A stretch of 64,000 bases of DNA from Lethocerus indicus (Eukaryota > Arthropoda > Insecta > Hemiptera > Belostomatidae), in contig JACDQD010000006.1 in assembly GCA_019843655.1 (NCBI GenBank), positions 28,414,246 to 28,478,245 of the forward strand, read 5' to 3'. Positions 25,201-37,100 of this stretch are shown here, piece after piece (the stretch's first letter is position 1; each line of letters opens with the position of its first letter). The notes under the pieces are model-generated. The model saw only the letters and a list, made by a program, of their open reading frames with translations, was not told the DNA's origin and ran no database searches. The translations under genes and the position numbers were made by a program.

Positions 25201-28076
25201 CGTTCAATCAAGGCAAATCGGCTTCGGGGTATCGGTCCGAACGCGACTGCTCCATTTCGGGAACACAAAGCTGATCGGCTTTAAATCATTAAATATGAAA
25301 GCGTCAATGGGGTGGGGGGGGGGGGAGAGAAAGGGGCAAGTGGAGGGAAAAAAAAGGGGGCGAGCACCTCCGGGAGTCAGCCCTCCCGATGGACGCTTTC
25401 CCATGGAGGGGAACTGTTCACCCCTTCGTCACCGCCTGAGGAAATCCATCGGCCGAAGAGTTCAATACGGAGAAAATTGGCCCATAACAACTTTATAAGT
25501 AGTAATAATACCGAGTACCGGGTACAGTCAATTCACGAGGCCACACTACAGCCGATTTCAACCCTAACTTCGCCAAAATAAACAGTGACTTTATCAAAGC
25601 TTCAAAAACTATTGTATATTGTCCCGTGTCGTTTCTCGAATTATAGAACTGTTTCGGTTCAATTTAGCCAAGGGACTTGAAATATTCGATGGTCTGAAGA
25701 GACGGAGATCGCCTCCAGATTTAAACCATTATTTCCTCCTCCTTTTTAAACTTCCCCCACTTGACTTTTCATCCGACCGGAAATCCAACTTCTGGCGAAG
25801 AGTTCAATACGGGGGAAAAAATTGGCCTATACCGACTTTATAAGTAGTAATAATACCGAGTCCACAACCGCTCAACTTACGGCCCATTTCAACCGAACTT
25901 CGCCAAAATGCCCAGTTATAATAAAATGTAGTTATACTTGACTTTATCAAAGCTTAAAAACTGCTGTATATTGTCCTGTGTCATCTCTTGAATTCGGTGT
26001 AAATTCTCGTCCAAGAGACTTATTTTTCGGTTCAAATTAGCCGACAAAAATTGAAATATTCGGCCGTCCGAAGAGACCTCTATTTTAGACCTTTATTGAA
26101 CTCAAATAGCTTATATTGCTTGAGAACCAAGTTGAGGCTGTTGGAGGACGTACACGTTATATCCGATCGTAATTATAATTTTTAGGCGTTAGGGCGCCGT
26201 CCTTACGCCCGTATAAAAGGAGTGCTGAAAAATGTCTCTGAAAAGTGTTCGCTTCGAATTGAAATTTCCACTTTCTCAAAACACTACAGTCTCAAGTTCA
26301 AATTGCTTTTAATAAATCCAACTTTATGTGGGCACAAACAACGCCACAGTATAAACAATTAGTCAGATGAAGGATATCGATTTTTTATTCATTATTTATT
26401 GTTTCCGTCTAAGAGAGAAATCTGTTCGTTGACTCGATTCAAAAGTTTATACAGCGAGGTGAATAAAGTTTTCATAGAAGCGTCATTACAAATGAGCATA
26501 TCCCAACATAGTACTACTGAGAGTGAAAATCGGGAATGGGTCACGTAGATTTGTTGTGTTTCTGTCTCCTCTCGCCGGTTAGGTTTTTCGCCGAACCGGT
26601 TGATCGGCCGCTCGCCGTCTTCAATAGCGGCGTCCAGACAGTACAAGTGACGCACAGTGTGCCAGTGCAGTGAGGATGCTGCCGAAGATGGCGAGCGGCC
26701 GATCAACCGGTCTGGCGAAAAGACGGAAACACAACGAAATCTACGGTATTCCAACCCCTCGCGGACCTCAAAACAGTTACACTAAACCATTAAATTGTGT
26801 TAAACTCGTAGTTGGTCCTAAGTACGTTTTTCCTATAGTCAATTCGCGACTATATCGAGGTGAAGGACGACGTCGGAAAAGCTTTATCGAACTGCGCACT
26901 TTGTGGGTGGGGGGGGGTGGGGGGGTGTGTGAAGGGAATCTGAAAATTAAACTTTAGAAGTACAACGAGATGGTTAAAGGGAAAATATATATATATATAT
27001 AAAGGGGTGGTGTGGATTAGCGCGGAACTTCGCCATTTGGCAAGTGCCCCCATCATCCCTGCCCTTCCTGGTTTTAATTGGGATGCAAAGAAGGGCCCCC
27101 ACCCCCACCCACCCCCAAGTTCCAATATTGAACTTGGCTGATTGGGTCCAAGTCAACCATTCGCCGAGAGTTTATGCTCTACGCGAGCATAAGCTCTTCT
27201 GTTTAACTTGGCATCTTGGGCCGGCCACCCCCCCCATCCCCCCGCCGTCTTCAATTATCCTACCCGGTTTTACGAAGTAAGCGGTATCGCTGAAGAAGAA
27301 TATTGTTGGAAACAATTATCGTGGGGCCGTTGGGAATAATTTAAAGCGTCCCGCCGCTTAATTCGGTATTATCCGAACGGCGTTCACAGTCGTAGCGTTA
27401 TAACGGGTTGATGCAACGGGGTTAATCAACATTTTGACTCTGGAATTCATTTTATTTCGCTCAAGAAGAAACTTCAATTGCTGTAGTTTCGTGATGTTTC
27501 TGTCCCATCTCGCTGGGGTCTGGTCTTTCGCCAGACCGGTTGATCGGCCGCTCGCCATCTTCAGTAGCGCTGTGTGTCAGTCACTGTTGGATGTTTTTCG
27601 GGGGGCATCCTCACTGCAGCACTGTCACTTTCGCGTGTACTGTGACTTACTGGCACAGCGCTACTGAAGATGGCGAGCGGCCGATCAACCGGTCTGGCGA
27701 AAGACCGAACCCCAGCGAGGGGGGACAGAAACACAAAAAAGGTATATTAAACTTTAATAATATTCGATTCGGGCAAATTTTCGATTCCCCGTCCTGAAGA
27801 ACTCCTCAAGACCAAAATACATTTTATATAAAATTGATTTACTTTTGGGTACACCTAATAATAATAATAATAATAACAACGCATTTATATTACAAGTGAA
27901 CAGATTATCCGACGACATTTTACGACGATTTATTATCAGAACTGAGAGGGAACACTAATTGATGTTTTTCTTTAAAAATACAATATTTCGAATCTTATCA
28001 ATGAGTGCCCAGAAGTAATCAACATTTTGACTTTTGAATTTTATTTTTCAAAAAAAAGAAACTTTAATTATTAATC

Positions 28077-28129
<53 letters not shown>

Positions 28130-31100
28130 CCGATACATCTTATCAAATTGTCCATTACTTTTGGGCTACACCTAATATTTAATGTCAAAATAAGGGAGAT
28201 ATTTCACGCCGGTTTCGTATTCGACCTGTTTTCGAATTGTTTGTCGAGCAACACCCCTTTTTTAAGATTTTACGTTATATTCGCTCCATATATTTCCATT
28301 ATATCCGTTATATTTTTTCCAGACCGATAAATATCTCTCGGTGCGATAATTGGCTGTAATCCTTTGCTGAAGGTGGTCGGATAAATTTCAACCGATACTT
28401 TGGGAATCTATCGTATTATATTATAAGGGCCCCCCCACCCCCCCGGTCACAGAGAGGGAATAATTCGGGCGGGTTTCGTGGATTATTAAACGGTGAAAAA
28501 AGATTATTTTCCATAATTGGTCTGAAGGGAAAAGGACGGACTGGGAAAGGTCCTCGAGGGTGTAGGGCTTTAACGGCTTAGCCGAAACCGGTAGACGGAG
28601 GGCTCGAGAAACTCTTTTGTCTTTTCTTTCTCCCTTTTCCTCCCTATAACACCCCCCCCCCCCCCCCCACCCCCGACCCTCTTCGGCGGGGATTAAGAGC
28701 GGTCCATTAATCAAGGAGGCAAAAGGATTTGCAGAAAGGAAAGTAGCTCTGGAGAAAGAGAAAGAGAGACCGGCTGGAGGCTCCTAATGTCATTAGCGTT
28801 TCTTCTTTTCACGTCTTTTTGCCCGATAATCTACTAATGATTCGTACCGCGGGGGCCCCTTTTTGTGCCGTAGACTTATTTCCTGGTACCTCTATCTCTT
28901 AAACGCTTTTTCCGCCCTCCCTTAATTAATTCGTCCGGTTCTTCTTTTTCCGAGGGGGGGTTGGGGGGTTAAAATCTCGGCCCGCCTTTGAGTGGGGGGG
29001 GGCCCACCAAATTACCGGACGCGGATTCAGCGGTTCGGCATTAATCCGTTTTAAATTCGCGTATTAAACGGTCAAATAAATACGAATTCGATGAACTGAG
29101 GGTGCAATCGTAGAAATGAGTCTTCGGCAATTTAAGACGTCTACCGGGAAGCTCTCACTGGGACGAGGTCCGTTCAAAAAGTATCGGGAATTTTATATTT
29201 CCCTCAAAATAAGTGTATTCAATCTACGTTTTCTCAGTTATGCCGACGATTTCAGCCGTCGTCAACGTTCGGTTGATCTTTTCAAAGCCGCTTTTCTCCT
29301 CGATTATTAGATGTTGTAGAAAATTTTATGTCGTAGGGCCGAGAAGCAGATGCGCGTCAAAAACAATATTTATGAGCTCTTGCCGAAGGGTAGAAAGGTC
29401 AATAAGGAATATAAGTTGCAAGTTGGGCTAAGCGAGTCGCCGGAAACGCCCAGATTTGTGGCTTTTTTATAGCGATAACGCCCCCCGCTCTTTTGCGCTA
29501 ATTTTCTGGCCAAAAACAACACTAATAATAATCACGGAACTGGGCCCCCCCCCCGTGACTTTTTCCCGTTTCCAAAACTGAAAAAAGGCGCTTCGAGTAT
29601 TGGAAAAACGTCGGCACAAGTGTACAATATCCGGAAAGGGGGACAAAGTAGATATTCGTAAGTGAATAAATAATTTTTGAAAAAACCCTAAAATTCCCTA
29701 TACTTTCTGAATAGACCTCGTATATGATAATTTTGCACCCCGGCTACGAATATTTAACATAGTTATCGGTCCCCAGGGGGAGTTCACGGATAGACTGGGG
29801 AAATAGAGTTGTTTACAGGTGAAGTTATAACTGGGGCAAGTTGTAGGGAAGGTTTGGGGGTGGCGGAGGGTGGCGGCAACCGAATTGATCCCTCGGGGGG
29901 GGTGGGTGGGGTGTGAGGGGTTGGCTGAGTGTCTGAGGGGTTGGCGCGGCTCCGTGGAGCTCCCTTAACCGCCAACCCCCAACCAACCCCACCAACCACC
30001 CCCAATCTTATCTCAAATGAAGATCCTCTTACTCCCAACTTCATCCATTAGACGCTTTCTTGGGGAAGACCCACCCCCCCCCCCCCGGCTTTCCGCCCCT
30101 CCACGGCCCATCCCCACGTTTCCCCACCGTTGATAACCGTATTAGAACCTCGGGGTAAATCCGTCACCAAGCTATATTATAAACGGGACAAGTGTTAATT
30201 TGTGTTTTAAATGGATACTCGTCTTACGAATAATTTTATGCAGGAAGATTATCAGGGCATATTAGCCGAGGCCGCTACGGTTCGAACGAATTTATTTCAA
30301 TTTATATCCATTCTGCCCCCTTCAAATTAATCCCCCACAAGATATTATACACTTGTTGCCGACGTTTTTTTTTCCCAATCCCCGAAGCGCTTTGTTTTGG
30401 GCCAAAAATTCGAAGCGATAAAAGCCAAATTCTTTTTTTTTTTCCCCACAAAACGTCCCTTCGCCCTAACGCAGCTTCGCCATACGCCACGGCCAACATC
30501 CGGTACGTTTCCGCGCACTTAATTCTGTTTTCAGCACAAAATTCGACACGGATCCATTTTTCGCCGGATGGGTGTAAAAAATCGAAGACGAACCGAATAA
30601 CGTGCGATAAAACCGGCTTTAAAAAGATCAACCGAACGTTCACGTGCGTGCACAGAACACGTGGTTGCAAAAAACCCGTTAAAATTTGCAATTTAATCAT
30701 GAACCGTTGGTAAATGACTGCGGGGAGTTGGGGGGAAAAAAAAACGGTAAGAAATCCATTGTCCGCCTTTCGAAAGGGAGGATTTTAAAAATGAAGCTTT
30801 ACGAAATCGTTCCCGTACAAGGGGTTGACGACGGCCCCAATTGTTAAGCCCATCTGGGCGCGCTTCAAAGGACAGATTACAGGAAGAAAAAGAAAAAAAA
30901 GAGCGGTTTTAATTCACTTTCATAAAGATATGACAGCAGAAAAACTGTCATAGCTTAGACAATACCGGAGGATTTTGCTCGAGCGATGCCGAGGGTTTTA
31001 GAAACCCCGAATGCCTACGTCTTAAAGCTATTTTCACAATTCCACTACAGCTAACATAGTCTGACTGCGATTTTTTACAAAATTCTAGCTGTAAACCTAT

Positions 31101-34100
31101 AGCTGAATTATCGCTAATTGCAGGGTGAAAACTGCACCTGCGCTTAGGGACCATCTGGGAAGAATGGGGATTAACGGGCTGTCCAGTGCCCTGGTCATCA
31201 CCGAGATTCTTCCCCTAATAATATTACGCTGACGGAAACGAGTTATAATTCAAGTTTTGGTCGCGCAACTATTCGACGATTTAATTAACAACCCTCGACG
31301 TCTGTTAACGTCGTCATTTTCGCCTTATAAAATGTGGCGAAGAAAAGGCGGAATTTTCTAGTGGCGAAGATGAATTTTTTTTTTTTTATTTGTCGAAAAA
31401 GAAAATTGTGCGAAAATGTAGTAGATTATAGCGACTCACTTCCTAAAAGAAAGGTGATATTTTTCAACAAATAAAATTTACACCATTTTCCACAAATTAT
31501 CTCCCAATATTGTCGAGCCTAGCGATATATTCGGAGTTGTACTTTACGGACGAATTGGTCGATAATGTAATAATTACGCGAAGAGCGAAATAAGTGGAAT
31601 TTGTAATAATTGGAAAAATGTGGGGAAAGGAAGAATTTTGGGCTTTTCTTTCCCTAAATTTTCAATATTTGAATACACTGGGGATCGTTTCAATCAAATA
31701 AAACGCTAAATTTTTAAGCCTTTAAGACGTTGTAATAAATAATAATCGAGGCTTTTGATTCATCCGACATGATTACCTTAACAGCCACTAATTACTGAGG
31801 CATTTTAAATGCGGTCATTCGCCAAGGGTTAAACTGAAACTGAGGTCTGTTGTCCACAGCTGTACAACACGAGAGGGGCCCGAGGAAGCCGAAACTGCAG
31901 AAGGAGGGAGGCGGCGGAGGCGGCGGAGGCGGCGTATTGCGGAGGAGTTCTCCTGTCGGTGTGGAGGGGATCGGGGGCGGTGTGGGCGGGGCCGGCGCCC
32001 AACTCCTCAAGCTGCCGCCCCCGCCGCCGCCGCCGCCGCCCCCGCACCAGCCCGTCTTCGCACCGCCGCCGCCGCCCCCACCCCAGACAACGCAGCCGAC
32101 GACCCCGCCCCCACCGCCCATATTCCTACACCACCACCAGCCGCCCCCGCCCGGCCTACTGCAGGTCCTCATGTCCGCCGAAAAGTGTCAGGTAACCCGC
32201 CTCACCTGCCGCTACCTTCTTTTCAGATTATCTCAAAAGTATAATATAATTTTTTTTGACTATTTCGTTCGCCTCCCGAAAGCTCAACGTTCAAGGCGAA
32301 ATTCTCAAAATACGGCAGATAGTCGAAGCGCGTTCGGAATTCCAATTCAAATTCCGACGCGCCGCGGCCAATACACTTCAATACTTTACCCGTTTGCCTT
32401 CATAGACGGTAGCACTTTCGTTGTAGGTAAATTATCAGTATTCTGTATGTAACTATTGGGTTGGCAACTAAGTAATTGCGGATTTCACCGACAACAAGTG
32501 GCGTTGTAGATATTTTTAAGTACGTCAATACCTTTGCACTGATAAGCCGTAGATGGTTTCGAATGCGCGTATAAGATAGCATTCAGCTTCTCTGCAATGT
32601 CCCCTGTTGTTGAACTGCGGCAATCCGAATCAATAACGGCCATCATCAACCTCCTCCACTGGACGTCCCAGAGCGGTCCTAATCTTTTAATGAAAAATTA
32701 ATGGTACTGCTGAATGAATCTTGTACGCGCATATCAAAACCACGTAATACATGTAAAATATGTACTAACGCCAATTGTCGGTGAAATCCACCGAAAACTC
32801 TCACAAAGTGACAAATCCGAACGTCAAATATCGGACAACTAAGTTCAGAAACTAAGTTCGAGGAGAATTCCTCGATATTCCCGAATGGAAAAAAAAATAA
32901 ATGTACGGGCCAGAGCCGAAAATGAAAGTTGTACAAGGGTACATGAGGGGTTGGAAAGGTATAATTTAAAAAAATCTCCCGCAATCTCAGTACAACAGGT
33001 ATAGAACGATAAGAATTGCGCTTATCAAATTATCGTGAAAGTGATTCCGATAAGAATTGACCATTCGGCCGATTCAACTGAGCAGAAACTAAGCTCGGAC
33101 AGGCTCAGAGAATGCACGAGTGATTTGGGTAGTGGATGTTTATCTGTCTTCGATATTCCCGAAAAGTCAGTAAAATTTCTCTGAAAGCAATTGAAATTGA
33201 GCCGAAAATTATTGGTTTGGCAACTAAGTAATTGCGGAATCCGCCGGCAAGTCGGCGTTCTACATATTTTTAAGTGCGTCAGTACACCTTTGCACAGATA
33301 AAGATTCTTCGATACGTTGTTATTTGGTCATTTCTGAAACATTCTGTATGGAAATTATATTGACAAGTCGAATTGTGTACGAAAAGCTAAAACACCGATG
33401 TGACCATTTACGTCACATTTCGCTTTTTTACTGTCGCAAAGGTGCATTTAATGGTTCAAAATAAAAAATTCCGGTCGGGGGGATTTTTCATTAAAAGACG
33501 AAGAGCGCTCCTCTGGACGTCCAGTGGAGGTCGATGATGGCCATTATTGATTCAGATTGCCGTAGTTCAACAACAAAGGGACATTGCAGAGAAGCTGAAT
33601 GTATCTTATACGTGCATTCGAAACCATCTACGGCTTATCTGTGCTAAGATGTTGACGCACTTAAAAATATGTACAACGCCACTTGTTGTCGGTCAAATCC
33701 GCAATTGCTTAATTGCCGACACGATACAATCAACTGTATGCCGGTTATGGGTAAAATTGCTGTTTGTTCGATTAGTGTCACTCGATAAAGACGCCATCCC
33801 TTTGAAAGTGATGGCGCTTTCGTGACCTACAGAAAGTCCCCAGGGACGGTGGCGTTTAAGCCGTCGTGGTGGGGATAACGGAGGGGTAGAAGAGGAAACG
33901 AGTGGATTTGGATGTGGAGAAAGGCTGGAATGGAATTTAAGTTGGCGTGATTTTTCGGTATGTTGAGGTCATTACCGGGTAGCAATTAAGGACGACGGTA
34001 CGAAGGACTTTTTGGAATCTTTGGAGCTGAGCGATTTTTGGATTTCTCGGCGCAACCCAGCATAGTTCTATTCCGTATATCCGTGTCAATTTTAGTATAC

Positions 34101-37100
34101 CTTTATATATTGTCAGTTTTTTGACTATTGTCAGTTTTCTGATGTCCTTTTCAAAAGAGGTCTCTCGACAGTCCAAATTTCACGATTTAGATCTGTTCTT
34201 TTCAGTCGGATATGGGGGGGGAGGCCAAAATTGACAGGAATTGCGGAAATCTTATAACTAAGTATAGAGCAGCAGAATAACTGAAAGATAATTTTCTTTA
34301 CAATATTTTCGGTTATCTATAACCGCACGAGGTTCTACAATAGAATATTGTATAAATTACAGGATTAGGTTTGTTACAATGTAGTCTCTTAGAGTTGTAA
34401 AATTGGAACCCCCCGTACCCGACTCAAAAGAATCGAATTGAACTGAAAATTTGGACTCTTAAGTCCATTACTAAAAAGGACATCGGAATTGACCTTAAGT
34501 AACGAACTGACAAAGCCTTCTTACCATCCTTAATGCTAACCCCCTGGGTATGTTTCTAACCGCAGGATACACCGTGACCTCAACATACCCCGACAGTCGA
34601 CGGAGTGGCAAAATCCCTTTTGGGATTGGGGCTTAAACGCCACCGGTTGGGCCGGGACAGTCGTCAAACCGTGGAAAAAAAAAGAAAAGAAAAATAGTTA
34701 CAAATAGACCTTTCGCATCGGCCAAAAGGGTGTGTGGGCGTAATGAATCTTCTGACGGGACCCGTGTACAAACAAGACAGAGAAAGTGGTCCGGGCCGCC
34801 CCCCCCCGCCCCCTAAGACTACGTTTGCGGTGACGTCATCCGGGAACAAAAGTGAGTTCAGGGGGTGGCGGGGCGGGGGGGGGTTGCGCCGACAGAGACG
34901 GGGGAGGAACACAGCTGATATAGGGGCCGTGGTGTTACTAAGCAGAATTAACGGACAATCAGATACAGAGAGAGAGTGAGGGGTGAGAGGGAGGAAGGAA
35001 GATAGCTTGGGGGGTGGGGGTGGGGGCGGTAATGAGAGGGAGCGAGATGATAGGGAGGGGCCGGAGGCGGCCTACGGATGAGAACTGATCCAGGTGACGG
35101 GGGGTGGGTTGTCCGGCACAAAGCCTCACCCTCCCTCCATCCCTCTCATCCCTCACTTCTACCCCTTAACCCACCCACCCCCTCACCCTCTATCTTCCTC
35201 CTATCTCTCTCTCTCTCTCCCTCCTTCTTGATTACGCCCAGCGGACGACAGACCGCATTGTACGGGGGGTGGCGGACGGGGGGGGGTGGGACGACCAACA
35301 ATTCACTGAAGTCCTAGGCGAAAATCACTCGAGACAATTAAGCCATCCTCCCCCCTCCAGGTCATGTTGTCGACTGGAGCCCAGAAATTGTATATAATCA
35401 ACTATTCGCGATCGATAAACAAAAAAAATTCCCGCTTCATTTACGTACAAAAATGGGGCTTTGTACATATTTTTAAGTACTTCAACAGATAAGATAAGAT
35501 TCTTATCTACTTACGGTGTCAAAATTCCGGTCGGGGGGGGGAGGGGATTTTTCATTAAAAGACGTCGATGATGACCGAATAAGAGGCCATTTTTCGATTA
35601 AAGGACATTGCAGAGAAGCGCACTCTGCGCCCTTTTTTACACCTTTACTCCCCCCTAAATTCGTTTACATTGTCGAAATTTTTAATAGTTTACAGCATTA
35701 TTTTTATTCGTTCCCTCAGGAGCTGGTCTGGAGCGGGAAACCCGAAGTGAGCTTGGGCCCGGGAAGCCCGGCGATGACGCTGAGCCTCAGTCCCACCTGG
35801 GAAGTATTACAGGTAAGTCCATATTACTGATTATTATATTAGATTTTTATACATTTAAGGGAACATTTAAGGGATAAAAAAAAACAACTATCCTTATTTA
35901 GACATCTTTCGTTCCAACGATTCTGCCTCACCCCCTTCCTTTCAATGTGTCCTCACTGATACTTACTTCTTCAAATCAAGTCCCCGAGTTATTTTTATTT
36001 TACCAATACAAAAGACACGCGTCTATAAGCAAAATAATAGTCGCGATATCGAACGAAACAGAGATATCGATTAGGTTATCGGTGGGTGAAAGGGGAGGGG
36101 GGGGCTATTCTGCATTTCAACCCCCTAATTCAACAACCCTCTACGGGCCGAATTTCTATTTTAAATCCGAAAAAATTGGGGGCGACGAAACGAAATTGCT
36201 TCCTGTAGTGTCCGTGATGTTTCTGTCTCCTCCCATCGCTGGTTTGCCAGACCGGTCTGTCGGCCGCTCTCGCCGTCTTCAGTAGCGCTGTGTCAGTAGT
36301 CACTGTTGGCACTTTACATGTGACAGTACGTGTGAAAGTGACAGTGCTGCAGTCTGTGATGCCCCAGACAAACGTTCCCAAAGTGCTGACAGTGACAGTA
36401 ACACGCAGCGCTACTGAAGACGGCGAGAGCGGCCGACAGACCGGTCTGGCGAAAGACCGAACCCCGGCTAGAGGGGAGGCGGTAACGTCACGAACCCTTC
36501 GTTATTCCTAGCCACTCGCAGACCGCAAAACAGATATATGAAATTGGTTCTCTCGACATAACGTTATATAGGATTGAGTTTTGTTCGACGTCACGCTAAA
36601 AATTATTGGGTAAAATTTCGATAAATTGAAATGGGGGGGGGGGGAGACGTTCTAAATAACGCCAGAAATATAATTGCAGTAACGAAGTCAGTAGGTATCG
36701 ATTGGAGGACAAATTACTTGCTATTTTTCTGCCAAACGAAGAGGTCTTAGCGTGGACAACAGTCGAAGTAGGAAACCGGTTCGGCCGAGAGCTTTTACGA
36801 CTAACACTTGTTACCATTACTGTCCTCAGCGACTGAGAACATTCCTGTCTCTCGAAAGTTTCGTTAAAAAACCACGAAATATAATCAAAAACTGAACTAA
36901 CCGAAATTTGTTTAGTGGGCCGCCAAGTGGATTTGCAGTAGTAGTTCCAATACTGGGGGGGATTATTAGTTTCATGTAGTTTAACTTACCTGTTTTGTGG
37001 TCTGCCGGGGGTTGGAATACCGTAGGTTTGTTGTGTTTCTCTGTCTCCTGTCTCGCCGGTTCGGTCTTTCGGTCCAGACCGGTTTCGGCCGCTCGCCACC

